DNA of 64,000 nucleotides from Apus apus (lineage: Eukaryota > Chordata > Aves > Apodiformes > Apodidae): NCBI RefSeq assembly GCF_020740795.1, contig NC_067285.1, forward strand, positions 20,604,241 to 20,668,240, written 5' to 3'. Below are positions 23,801 to 35,740 of this stretch, one piece after another (the first letter of the stretch is position 1; each line of letters starts with the position of its first letter). The notes beneath the pieces were generated by a model. That model was not told the origin of the DNA, did not search any database, and saw only the letters and a program-made list of their open reading frames with translations. Made by a program: the position numbers and the translations under genes.

Positions 23801-26800
23801 CTTCTACCCACCCTTCACAGCTATTTGCAGGTAGCAGATTTAGTGTTTGGTCATTAGGCAGAGAGGTAGCTACAGCCCCAAGAAAAATCATAGCTGTTTG
23901 TTCTTCATTTAGAGGCTGCCTGTAATGCTACATAAGCAGGTGTGTATTTACAACAGAGTCCTTACTTTTTTCCACAGGGGCCAGAAGGCTGCAGGAAGAA
24001 TAAATCAGCCACCACAGCTGCTGTGGAGCAAACACAGACTATTCCCTTTTACGCCAGGTTGTGCTGAGCCTATTTTGCATTACAGATTCTGTCCTGCTTC
24101 AAGCTTTCCATGTATCACGGTTGGGAGCATTTCAAGGAAGTTAGCTAAAATCTTTGTTTTAATATGAACACTTCCTTGAAATAAACACTGTAGAAGAGCA
24201 TGAGGGGCAAAAAAAACAGTTCTTCCTGTTATTAAAGGAGAAAAAATAGGATTATTAATTCAGAATTTCTTAGTAGTAGTAGTCTATAGGTTGGGAGACC
24301 GTGATACAGGAGAGTTACAAGGTACATTTTAGTGTTACTTTCTGTAGATGTTTGTCCTTTGTTAGATGCTTTGGGGACTGAAACCTAACTTTGCAGAAGA
24401 GCTTAGAAAGCCCTAAAACAACCCAACAACCAAGAACCAAAATGTTTTCAAAAGGTCTCTCCATTCTCTTAAGTTTCACATCTTTCAAGCAATACAACCA
24501 CTGAAACTGCTAAAGAAGTGGAAGTACTAATTTTGGTTTTCTAGATAGAAGCACGATGACTCATAAAAGAGATTATTATGTTATCTATTATAATTGGGCC
24601 TTCACATTTGACTTTCAGAAATAGCATTCAAGTTGTTAGGGAAGAATGACTGACCACCAAAAGTTCTTACCATCTCTTAGGTACATATCTGTATTTCACT
24701 GTGTCCTAATTAAAGGAACTCACAATCATAGTGTTTCAAATACAAGGAAATAAACATCCTAATTACATAACTCTGCTCCAGTTCAGATGGGAGATTCCTT
24801 AAGTTACACCTAGACCTACAGAGACCCTTTTTCTACTGGCATCCCTTAATCTGGACACACACACACCTGTCACAACAGCCGTTGCCTACTGCAGGGCTCC
24901 AGTCTTACCTCCATTGTTCTTCCCTTAGGCACTCTGGGATCAGTTCTGGAAGCTGTGAAGCACATGAGTAATGCCACAGCAAGCAACTCCCTTCTTTATA
25001 AGGCAGGCGTGTACACAGACAGATTGGACCAAGCCAGTGTTTTGCAAGACCTGTGAGGTAGCCACTTTCTGACACAGCTTTTGGAGCACCCCACATGCGC
25101 TGCATTACTCACATCCTGTGCCACATGGGAAAGGGTGATGTGCAGCCATACATATCTGGAGAACTTCCATTCTGAAGCACCTGACCTCACTTCTTCCTTT
25201 CAACTGGAAAAAATTTGCACCCAAAATTTGTCCCTGGTAAAGCTGCCATCAGAAATCTTAATCCAGAATCATTTGAATCTTACCTCCATTTCAGTCACTT
25301 AGTTGGATACCAGGACAACCTGACTGCCTGAGTGTCATTATTGAGGTCTGGGTCCCCTCAGTGTTTGTAAAAGTAGTAAGGAGTAGGGAGGTGATCAGGC
25401 CCAATGCCCAGCACTGGTGAGGTTGCACCTTGAGTACTGTGTTCAGTTCTGGGCCCTTCACTATAAGAAGGACATTGAGGTGTTGGAGTGTGTCCAGAGG
25501 AGAGCTACCAAGCTGGTGAGGGGTCTGGAGGACAAGTAATACAAGGAGTGGCTGAGGGAACTGGGGCTATTTAGTCTGAAGAAAAGGAGGCTGCGGGGAG
25601 ACCTCATTGCCCTCTACAACTACCTGAAAGGAGGTTGTAGGGAGGTGGGAGCTGGCCTCTTCTCCCAAGTAAATAATGACAGAACTAGAGGAAATGTTCT
25701 GAAGTTGCAGCATATTAGGAATTGGATTGGATATTAGGAAGAATTTCTATACTGAAAGAGTGGTCTGGCGCTGGCACAGCCAGCCCAGGAAGGTGGTTGA
25801 GTCACTGTCCTTGGAGGTATTCAAGAAACGTGTAGATGTGGCACTTCAGGGTAGGCTCTAGTGGCTGAGGTTGTAGGGGTGTTTTTTTGAGGGTGTTCCT
25901 TGGTGGAGTGTGTGTTTGGTGGAGTGGAGTTGGTTGTGTTTGTTTGGGATTTTTTTGTGTTGATGGTGGGGCTTTGTGATCCCAGAGGTTCTTTCCAACC
26001 ATGACAATTCTGTGATTCTGTGAATTTGATGAGGAACCAAACACAACTCTCCCCTGTGGGTTCTCAAGACTACAAGCTCGAGGGCAGAAATGCCCTGTGA
26101 GAAAAAAGATTAAGGAGAAATTCTGTATTGACATAAATCAGTGATGAAGCAATGAAGACTCGTTCTTCCCATTTCTGCTTCAAATGTAGCAACAAACAAC
26201 TACTCATGCTCAAGTCCCAGGGGCAACACTGCCAATTTAGGACTTTCACATGTCACTTTACATGGACAGTGAAGCTAAACCCCACTTCAGGGTGGACAAC
26301 TTAATTCTACATTCTCCTTGAAACCTCACAGTCCTCGGTGTTCTCTGTCTCCCTGCTGCACCCAGGCACCAAAACACAGCAGCTTTTCAGACTCCTGAGG
26401 TGTCAGAGTATTTACAAGGCTCTTTAAAAAAAGATTTGTACTGAATCTCTCGCCAGGTTAATGTGCACAGTTCAAACCTGTCCTGCACTTACCACTGGGA
26501 GGGGCTTTGCAGGCTCAGCAAGGATCCCCCCTGTGAAAATGACATGGGGCAGCGTTGGCCGGGGAAAGTCCAGCACCACATCATTACAGAGGAAGAAGAG
26601 GCTAGTTCCATGAACAAGGTCCAACATGGATGTCTTTGGCTCCACTCTGTGCTTCTCCATGAGACGTTCAAACTTGGGCAGGATGATTAGCTTTGTGGCC
26701 ACACGAGTGATCATGTAGACTAGGAGATTCCAAGTCCTATCAAAGAAGCCCATCCTGTCTGTCATCAGGGAGTTGAACTCTGGGACGTAGGCAATGGGGG

Positions 26801-27341
26801 AAGTTGCACCAATCTCTGCTGGGAACCAGAAACCAGTGGAGATCACAGCATATTTGACATGGAGAATGTGGGCCAAGATAAAGCCACACATCTCATTGGG
26901 GTCCACCAACAGCAGGTCAAAGTGCTCACGCTGGAGTTTCTGCAGAAGGGTAGAGTTTCCCAGCACAAGGTCACAGTTTTTCAGGTACTTCTCCAGAAAG
27001 GAAAACATCTCCAAAGAGGTCATCTTCCCTTGGAAGACACGCTTTATCTTCTCCTGGACCCAGGCATCTGCGCTCTCTGTGCTGAAGATACCCCAGTACC
27101 TCTGCACACGAAAGCCAGGCAGGTAGGCTTCCACATCCCGACCCTCATGAAGTAGCAGCACAGGGTCATGGCCCCTGTCAGTCAGTGCCTCTGCCACTCG
27201 CATGAAGACTCGCAAGTGGCTGTCAAAGACTATGGTGGGCATGATCAGCACCTTGGCACAGTGAGATGGCTCCAGAATTAATCCAGCCACTAGGAAGAGA
27301 AGAGCAGCAGCAGGGTATGGTAGCACCTTCATTATCTTCAT
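20880..27341 (-). CDS. UGT8L: UGT8-like UDP-glycosyltransferase (5 coding exons)
   Basis: GT1-family membrane glycosyltransferase closest to UGT8 (ceramide galactosyltransferase). It is expected to transfer a sugar from a UDP-sugar to a lipid in the ER lumen. Coding exons are 27341-26493, 23160-23021, 22855-22779, 22402-22183 and 21195-20880. All are GT-AG and phases fit exactly (1602 nt, 533 aa; human UGT8 is 541). Seen: signal peptide about 1-28, candidate catalytic His42 (VFDSH) with Asp147 ([12 protein letters not shown]), the family signature [16 protein letters not shown], then SH366-C-G-M-N and YGD390-Q391-FD, a membrane segment about 481-503 and the ER-retrieval end KKLQ (KKxx). Odd: Cys367 replaces the usual second residue of HGG, and Gln391 stands where UGT8 has His in my memory of it. 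Both bear on donor choice. It sits between NOLC1 and ELOVL3 on the same strand; human UGT8 is on another chromosome, so this is a paralogue. Confidence 0.93.
21196..22182 (-). other. UGT8L: UGT8-like intron 4
   Basis: Intron between donor GACCCCAG/GTGAGG and acceptor TTCCCTTGCAG. I see no repeat or further exon in it. Confidence 0.8.
22183..22402 (-). CDS. UGT8L: UGT8-like exon 4, sugar-nucleotide binding signature
   Basis: Codes about residues 356-429: [36 protein letters not shown], then [18 protein letters not shown]. This is the UDP-sugar donor loop. The CAG codon for Gln391 lies near 22297 on the minus strand, and Cys367 (TGT) is in the SHCG motif near 22369. The rest is close to UGT8. 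Confidence 0.93.
23161..26492 (-). other. UGT8L: UGT8-like intron 1 (between coding exons 1 and 2)
   Basis: 3.3-kb intron. The only recognisable content is a plus-strand CR1 copy at about 25375-26022, antisense to the gene, and a short CA repeat near 24857. ORFs here show no family resemblance. Confidence 0.75.
25375..26022 (+). mobile_element. CR1 LINE 3' fragment in UGT8-like intron 1
   Basis: CR1 RT C-terminus to tail: 'cactggtgaggttgcaccttgagtac', 'gtccagaggagagc', 'aaggaggctgcggggagacctcattgcc', ending in ATTCTGTG octamers at about 26006-26022. It is antisense to the gene. The segment 25860-25980 is unusually rich in G and T and longer than the usual 'ggtgggtgttcttggttgatggttgg' stretch. 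Old, with a broken ORF. Confidence 0.85.
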
Positions 27342-27343
27342 AG
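26493..27343 (-). CDS. UGT8L: UGT8-like exon with the start codon and acceptor domain
   Basis: This exon codes residues 1-283: signal peptide, catalytic His42 and Asp147, and conserved blocks such as [14 protein letters not shown] and [17 protein letters not shown]. The donor is CCAGTG/GTAAGT in phase 0. Upstream, a strong splice acceptor (CTCTCCTTGCAG) ends just two bases before the ATG, so the exon begins CT-ATG and a separate non-coding 5' exon must supply most of the leader. Confidence 0.93.
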
Positions 27344-30300
27344 CTGCAAGGAGAGAAATATGCCATTAATATAGTATGAAATGCTCTGTCGCGTACTCGA
27401 GCAACTAATAACTGGGATTGTAGCTGCGAGCCAGAAGGACATGAGCTGGGAGAGGTGAGCAGTCTGGAGTTTATAACTGGAAAATAAACCAAAACCAATC
27501 AAAAAACAAATGAACAAAACCACTAAAACACAAAACCAACAAAAAAAGCACCACCAAAACCAGTAAAACCTGAAGGCAGGAATCAGGGGAAATTTCAGAA
27601 ATTTGAAACCTCTTCTCTGTGCTCCAAGGCTCAAGAACTACCAGACTGGCTTGCACAGAGTTATAGAGGGAGAGTGGCTGGAGGAGCTCTGCTGGGCCAC
27701 AGCACCAGCAGAGACACTTGCTGCTCTGTCCCCAGTTACCACCATAGAACCAGCACAGCTGGGGGAGATGGAGAGGCTCAAGGGAAAGGGCTGAGAAGGG
27801 AAAGTAGGTGCCAGGATACTGATGCAGTGGAAGAAGACAAACCCGGAAAGCAGCCCCTGAAATAATATGCAACACCCATGGCATGCTGATGCCCCTTAGT
27901 CACACTTCTACAGCCATCATCCCATTCCCAGTTTTGTGAAACACCCAGCATTTCTGTTGTGTAATGGGTGTTGCTACATCTCTGGAAGAAAACGCGCCTC
28001 ACCCACACCTTAAACTATTTTGGGAGAAGAACTACATGATAATTATTTGGGAATAGTCAGAAGCAGAGCCATGTCCTGAGGACCCAGTTCAGACATGCTA
28101 GAAAGGGTGGTAGGGGGAAGAAGTTATAATGGGTACCCTCACCACCAACAACCCACTGCTTTTGTGTCTCACATGGGCATAGACATGGGAAAGAAACAGA
28201 GCAGCTGCTTGCTGAGACCCTCCCATTTCAAAGGGAACTCCTACTAGTGCTTGGATTGCCACCCTTCCCACCTGGGAAGAACTGGGTGGCTGTGCCTGCA
28301 GGAGCAATGAGAAATGCTAGCAGAAAGCAAGGGGGTGATTTGGACGCATGGAGCAAGAGCTCTGTAGACAGAGATGATGGACTAGAGAGAGGGGTGCAGA
28401 AGCCCTGCAAGGAAAGTAAGGATCTACCCAGGATCCTGCCTCCCTGCCAATGGGAACAGGCTGGCTTGTGCTGGCACCACCATGGAGCTACAGCCCACAA
28501 AGCTGGTCTAGTTGTTAGCTTACTTGAAAAAGCCCAAAAGGGATTTATCCTGCTCAACACCAGAGAAGGTAAAACATTTGGCTATGATATTGTGCAGCAG
28601 ATCCAGAGTGCATGCAGCTTCCAGGGGACAGAGGAAGGGATGACAGCCCTGTACTGCAGGCCTTCTCCAGGACAGCAGGATGTCAGGACAGGCTCCATGA
28701 CAGGAACAGGTATAGGCTTGTCCTGGGACACCTGGTAAGTCATACAAGCATGTAAGTGTGTTCAGAAGAGCAGAAGAGGTGGGTTTTATACATGGGGTGG
28801 GGTGTTTTCTCATTGGGCAACATGTAAAAGGTGAAGAAATTGTGCAGGTGAAAGGAATAGTTACTTAAAGAGGAAAAACAAGACAACCTGTTATCCATCT
28901 TCAGCAAGGACCATGTTCTGCCACGGACCTATGTGATGCACATTGCTGAGACCCTCAGTTCTTCCAGGACCCTCTGGCATCCATAAAATCCAACTGACAA
29001 GCAAGGGGTCAATCTCGACCCTCAGGCCAAGGGCAGACTTGTAGACTGCTCCTGGCTGCTTCATTCCTTCCAGCATCAGGGGCAATCCCTAATGGTGCTG
29101 GCTCAGGAATCCCTTCTACTTGACCAGGCAACAAAGAGAGACTGTACATCTTCATAAGTGGTTGGAAGATGCCAGGCTGCAGGGAGGGACCCTTTTTCCT
29201 ACCCCAGATCAGTATCATCAGAGCTAATTTCTGCTCTGTCCATTCCCGGAGAGAAACTCTGGCCACAACTCCAGCCCTAGATCTGTGCTGGATACATCAG
29301 GCAGGTTTCCAACCAGGCACATCCCCACATTTTAGTGCTCCTGGGACATAATGAAGACATAACTACCAGCTCAAAGGGCACCTCCCTGCTGGCTCCATCC
29401 CTTGTTCAGTAGCTAGTCACTCTGAGGATCTCAGGCTGACAGCAAAGGGGAAAGGAAAGAAGATGACCTTATGCATGCAATGTGTAGACGAGGGAAGGCT
29501 TAAAATCCACCTGCTCACTTTACCTCTTACCAACACTGAACATGTAGCTACAGCCTCCCCATGAACTTTGCAGCAGGATGCTCTAGCAAGGGCAGATGCT
29601 GTAGCCAGTGCAGCACCATCCACAGGCAGGGCATTGGCTGCTGGCACACAGTGTTGGGCTGCAGGGAGGTGGTGTTCAAGAAACCTCTAAAACACTGGGC
29701 AAAGGAATGGGATTCTGCTGGGGCTGAATTATTTCCCCTCTTCCATCCAAGTCTCCATCTAACTCTTGCTTACAGTAAGAAGTGTTTTCACTCTAAACTT
29801 CTCAAGAATTAACAAAGCAGCACAATTTATTTGGACCCTGAAGAAAAGGACATCTTTGCTTGGATGATCAAATCTCTTCCTGGAATCAGAAACTGAGGTT
29901 TGCCTCATCTGTTTGGTATGATCCAGAAAAAAAAAAAAGGACCACCTGCTACCATCAAGTTGATGACAGCCAACCCAGCTGTGGTTGATCTATGGAAGCC
30001 TAAACTCTGCACAACCAGACAGGTATGCAACTCTGAGAGCAATTCTACCACTGCAAAATGATGTTGCAAAACAAGCAGGAGTTGCCCAGGAGAATGTCTA
30101 GTAAAAACCAAGAAGATACAATGCTGTGTAAGTGAACTTAATAAAGCACATGCTGTAGCAGGGAAGTCTAATGATCAACCACATCCAACCCAGTACTTGG
30201 TGGGCTTCTTTGCTCTGATTTTGGATTATCACAGACACTTGCTTCATCAGAGTCACCTGGATAAATAACACTGGCACTAAAATACTAATGTTTGTATTAC

Positions 30301-32130
30301 GGTATATCAATATTAGTATTATAGTATTCTAATATTAGTGTTGGTATCTTAGTATAGAAAACGATGAGCAAGGAAAAAAACCAACAACTTCCCTTCAAGT
30401 ATAAGCCTCCCCAGGCAGCTACAGCCCCAAGTTTTTTCTTTTGAATATTGTTAGCACAGAGAGAATAGTGAGTGCACAGGTGATCTGCTCAAAACACCAT
30501 ACCTTTCTAGCATTTTTCTTTTGACATCTTCATGGTGTTTCACAAGAACGACAGAGAATGAACAAAGCCCAGATGCCCAAAAGACCAAAGGGAACAACCA
30601 CAGCAGTGATCAGGTCAATATCAGAGTAACTCATAGTTTACACCATACTTGATGCAACTCCTTCCATGTGACATCAGAAATGCTCTGCTCATCCTCATGC
30701 ATTTTGGACAAAGACTGATGTAGTCCTAAATCAGTTTCAACCTTTGGGACCTTTGGCCATCTTCAACATCCTTCCTGGATCATCACAGTTTTATGGAGGA
30801 AGCTCTACAGGCAAGGTAGGAATCTGTGGACCAGTGTGAGTTTGGCAGTCCAGAGGTCACAGCCAGGGAACCGTGGTACTAAAGAAAGTACTGGTCCATA
30901 ACAACTGAGAAAATAAATAAAGATCTGCATCTCAGCTTGTCAGGGCATTTGACACTACACCCATCTTCAAGAACTTGAGAGAGGGATGGTGACAAACACC
31001 ACACATCTGCTTCCCCACCTGGCCTCTCATCATACACGAAATCCACCTCAACAGTAAGCAGGAGTCCCCCCACTCTGCATCTACAGGCTTCGTGGTTGTC
31101 TTCTGGAAGGGACAGAGATGGTTTGTGACACCACGGTGCCCTGCAGCAGCAAGTTCTTCCAGATGGCCTCTTCCCCTCACTTGCAACACAGTTGCAAGAC
31201 AGAGAAGACTGTGAGCAGTCCCAGGTCTGCGGCGTGGCAACACTTTTTTGTAATCCCTGGATGCAAGAGACAAGAAAGGCTTGGGGGCCATTTCCAAACA
31301 TTCATGTGAGCCATAGACCTCGAGGTGAGAGCACAATTTGGTCTTAAGAAGGGCTTACATCTGTACAACAGTCAAGTTGAACGAGTTCTTGAAACTGTGG
31401 AGAAAACTGGGGTGATATAAGTGCACCAAACTTCAGAGAAGTGGTCAAGAGGGGTGGGAAAGAAAAGTCTTCCATTTACTGCCCTGTCATTTCAGCTTCT
31501 TTCTGCAGAGAAGCACCACATTAAAAGAAAGAAGTCATTAAACACCCCAGAAAGTTGTGAAACCTTGTGTAGGAAGCACTGGGCATTGATAAAGTCCTGA
31601 CAGACAAGTCTGATCACATTTGAGGGAATAACAACAGCAGAGAAGGTAGATAGAGATGAGTCTTATCTTCAATAAAACAACTGACACCTTCACGTAAAAA
31701 AACCCAACCAACCAAACAAACCCAACCACAAAAAAACAACGAACCCAACAAACCCCCAGAAAATAAAACTAAGCAGCTTCTTGGCTCTGGGCACACCGGA
31801 GGAATGAGACCTGGCTGAGCTTCCATAAACAAGGGTTGAGGAGAGATGCATAGGAAGAGGAGACAAGAGAGGGAAGACGCTCCTAAGATCTAATCTGCCA
31901 GAGGAAAATTAAGCAAGATGCATAAAAGCGCTTTGAACATTTGTTCGGATGCCAAGGCTCCGATCCTGCACAGTTAAGCAGATGCTTAACTGGTGCCCCT
32001 TAGTAGCCCTGTTGAAATTACCCAGGCTCTTCACACACGTGTCCCGGCAGAGCTGACCGCTGGGAATTCAGACCGTCTCAGTCTCTCCTCTGCAGCAGCA
32101 GACGAGTCCCCAGGTGTCATTAGCTCAGGA
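27344..32130. other. Upstream of the UGT8-like coding exons, no gene seen
   Basis: Probably the first (5' UTR) intron of the UGT8-like gene plus unique DNA. A/C-rich simple stretches lie at 27481-27570 and 31697-31765, and an AT-rich imperfect (ATTAGTAT)-like stretch at 30285-30355. ORFs are short or overlap on both strands and match nothing known to me. Confidence 0.4.
31697..31765 (+). repeat. A/C-rich simple repeat (CCAAC/CAAAC-like)
   Basis: Irregular CCAACCAACCAAACAAACCC-type low-complexity DNA. A similar A/C-rich stretch lies at 27481-27570. No coding content. Confidence 0.7.
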
Positions 32131-32139
32131 AGCCTAACC

Positions 32140-32860
32140 CAGCCTTTTACTGTTCACCCAGAGCACGACCGGCAGGACCGCAGCACCCGGGGCTGCACGC
32201 CCAGCCCGCACCGAGCCCGCTCCCCGCGCTGCCGCAGCCCGCAGCTGAGGGACCCTCCTCGCACGGCAGCCGGGCAGACGCCGCAGCCCTTGGCCGTGCT
32301 GGCTCCCCAGGGCTCGCCACGGGAGCCCGGAGCCGAGAACGCCGGAGGACGGGGGGTGAGGAGCACCAGCCGCAGCTACTCCCGTGACGGCTCCTCTCGG
32401 GTCCCCGCTCCAGCCCCCTCCGCCCCACCGGCAACGGTGCGGAACCCACCTGCAGCGCGTCCCCCGGGAGTGCAGCCCGAGCGGCGGCTCAGCGCCCAGG
32501 CGAGGCGGCTAGAGGGCTGGAGGGCTGACGGCTGCAGGGCGGCAGCCGCCCCCCGCCTTCCCCTTTCAGCTCGGCGGCGGCGGGCGCAGGCGGGGCCGGG
32601 CGGCACCGCCCCAGCCGCGGCCGCCCCGCCCGGCCCGGCCCTCGGCGGCCCGGAGACAGGGCGAGAGGGGCCAGGGAGCGCACGGACCGTGCCCGCTGCC
32701 GCAGGCAGAGACGCAGCGCTGGGCTTCCTGTGTCCCCTGCCGGGCCACTGTGTCAAAGCCTCTCGCCGGTGGGCGGTGCAGGGCTCTGCTCAGACAGCAA
32801 GAGGGGCAGGACCCGCTCTGCAGCTCTGGGAGAACAGGAGGCTGCACTGTCCTGAGGCCA
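32140..32860 (-). promoter_or_regulatory. UGT8L: CpG island, probable promoter / non-coding first exon of the UGT8-like gene
   Basis: About 700 bases of strongly GC- and CpG-rich DNA between AT-rich flanks. Frames on both strands stay open here only because stop codons are rare in such DNA. The minus strand carries a good splice donor, CTGCAG/GTGGGT at 32450/32449. Since the UGT coding exon begins directly after a splice acceptor, the missing 5' exon may end here, about 5 kb upstream. This link is inference; the island could instead serve a separate transcript or one on the plus strand. Confidence 0.45.
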
Positions 32861-35740
32861 TGTGCGAGTTAGCCGGGACAGCGCAGTGGGAAGGATGGCT
32901 CACTGGGGAAGGAGGCAGCGAGGGCCGGTGTCCCAGAGCGCCCATACAGGTACAGCACATGCCAGAAGGGACGTCCTATAATCCAGTTCCATCTGAAAGT
33001 GCCCCAGTGATGCACAGAGACACCAGGCCTGAACTGTTTCCTTTACTCCAGGACGGCAGCAGAGAGCAGCATTAAAGGTTAAGGGTGATTAACAGCTGCA
33101 AAAGCATGTAAAGGGAGCAGGTTTTCCCAGTGTCAAGCATATTGAAGAGCATGTTGCTTTGAGAGTCTCACAAAGCATTTCCCCCCTACTCAGCACTTGG
33201 CTTGCTCAGGCAGGTGCCAAGCTCCAGCAAGGCTCATAATATTCCAGGTAGAAGGCCATGGCACAGCATTGGTTACAGAGCAACCAACAGCCCAAAACAG
33301 CTGGATAGTCATCCCAACCTTTCCACAGAGGAGTAGCACAAGGGATAAAAAAAAAAGTACTACAGCACACAAGGCCTCCATCAGACCCCACCTATTAGCA
33401 AGTTTATTTTCCCTGTACATATGGTCACAGAGCAGGAAAAGATTCTTTTAAACAGGTATATACAGAATTTTTTACTTATGCCTATTCTTATTCCCATAGG
33501 CTGGTGCTACTTAAGTTATATTGTCAGCTGCTATACAGTTAACATGGTAGCAGTATTTGAGAAGAGCTAACCAGATGGTCTGGTGGGAAGGGCCTCCAGC
33601 ATCCTCAGTTTTTCTTGATATAAGCAAATATTCCTCTAGAGTTTTATCCAATTTTCTTGCAGTCACTTGACAGCCACAGCACAGGCCATCTTTCACTTCT
33701 GAAGGCCTGTTACAGGTATGTGCATGAGACAAGTGGTTGCAGGCAGATGTACAGTGCTGTATTACCCCCAGCACCAATACGCTCTCTTCCCACCTGCTAA
33801 TCCACACCTTTAACTACCAGACCCACTCAGATTACAAAGGCAGCAATCTTTATTTTTCAGCACATTAAAACTTTCACATTTAAAATACCCCCAAAATATA
33901 AAAGTTTTTTAAAATTTAAGTTCCTGATAAACAGAAGAGGCTAAATGACATCACAAGCAAGAGGACATTCAAATTCCCAGGCAGAGAACACTCTCTTCCC
34001 ACCTTCCTTTGGCCTCTAAACTTAAATTCCTTGCGTTAATTGTGGTCTGATGGGCCCCTTGGCACTGTAGCCTAGAATCCAGGCACCAGAGTGACTGTGT
34101 AAGCTAGATGAGAAGTCCTGAATAATGTTTATTGGAACAATTTACAGCTCATGTTTATGGGGATGGTTCATCAAGTCTCATCCAACCCTCAATTAAGTGA
34201 CACTGCTTTGCACACAAATACAGCTTCCTTGTCACCCTTTGGGAAGGGAATGGAAACAGGGAAATCAGGCCCTGCATAACCTCTCTTGGTAGCTGGCAGT
34301 TTCATGAGATGGGGTGAGCAGTTCTCAGAGCCCAGTACCCCTTTTCCCAAACCTGCACAACCACTGTTCAATTCATCCTATTATGGATTCAGCAAATGGC
34401 TCCACAAGATATAACTATCTTAACCCATCTGACAGAAAAGTTGTTGGAGTAATACTTTTCTACCAGATGTTAGTTGCACCAGAAGTGAGGAGACGGTCAC
34501 ACAACTGGAGGGAAAGCATGTCCTCCTCTCAACAGCAGTAAGCCATTATGTTATCAGCTGCTCATGAAACTGCTAGTTACTAACTCGTGAGGCTCCCCAT
34601 ATTGAATGTGTACTAGAAAGCTAACACTTCAAACCTTACAGCACCAGACTTTATTTGCTTAGTGCTATGGGGAAGCTGGCATTTTACTTCTTGATAGGGG
34701 TTTAACCGATGGGAAACAGCTTAAAGAACAAATGATAAAACCCAGAAGACATTTAAGGCATTAATCATACATTCATCTTGACTCCTAGCAAGCTGCATGG
34801 CACACTGCTGGGAGAAGCCTAAGCTGGCACATCTTATGTTCAGATATGTTCAGAGAGAACAAGGAGTAATGCCACACCGCAGTCAGAGCCTCTGAGACAA
34901 AAACACAGCAAAAAGCAGAGCTGGCTAGATAAGAGAGCTTAATCTCCTCTGCCTCCTTACCTATTCCCAGCAAGTCAAACGTCACAACCTCCATGCAGTC
35001 AAGTGTTTCCACACAACTCCACTCCTGAGCTACATTCCCAATGAAACTTAGAGTGCCACATCGTTCTGACAACAGCCCCTGACTTGCAACTGCAAATGAT
35101 ACAGGAATTCAACTCCTAAGGTGTATTTAGTCTCTGCTTCTCTAAACACTATGGTTAATGGGGCCTCAACAGGAGTGGAAGGAAGAAAGTAGGAATTTAT
35201 TGCAAGGTGAAACCATGAAAGAAGGAAACAGAAGAGAAACCCTGTCACACTGCAACAATGAACTTGAAATGCCAGATGGGGGTGGGGATTACAGCCAGAG
35301 GGTTCAAATCAGTGTTGCTCTTACAGTAACTAGCCAAAGGCAAGTTACAATACTTGCCATTTCACAGGTATCCAAGTTAAACTAGCTGAAAAAGTAGGTT
35401 ACTATACAGGAGAATGATTTTTCTTCTACTAGATGGGCAGGAAACCAAAATGAAAAGTCACTGCCAGCCTTTTAAAATAAGACTGTAGAAAATGTAAGTC
35501 TTGGAGGTCACCATAGTGGTGCCACACCAGCTCAAGGACGGTTCCAAATTAGGGGCCTAAACCAGAATTAGAAATAAAATGGGAGACATCCAACCATTCT
35601 CCCACATCCCCATACTGGAGCTGCCGGCCCCATGGGGTAGGGGAGGTAGCATTCCAGGCAGGTTGACATCTGTAACGTCCACATGCCCATCCAAACCATT
35701 CTGGTGGACAGATGATTTATGAAATCCCAAGGAAACATTC
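32861..35740. other. NOLC1 3' UTR and intergenic DNA
   Basis: AT-rich sequence after the NOLC1 stop codon. Several minus-strand AATAAA hexamers occur (35196-35201, and others near 34650, 34130, 33850 and 33400), so the 3' UTR may have alternative ends. No other gene is visible. Confidence 0.45.
35196..35201 (-). promoter_or_regulatory. NOLC1: Candidate proximal poly(A) signal of NOLC1
   Basis: The nearest minus-strand AATAAA to the stop codon, about 540 bases downstream of it. More distal hexamers exist, so this is one of several possible ends. Confidence 0.4.

Noticed and set aside
28247-31336. Several ORFs of 100-163 residues
   Set aside because: They overlap on both strands, have no family resemblance and lack consistent exon borders.
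31993-33075. 360-residue plus-strand ORF
   Set aside because: It spans a CpG island, is rich in Pro/Ala/Arg, overlaps open frames on the other strand and resembles no family. Composition explains its length.
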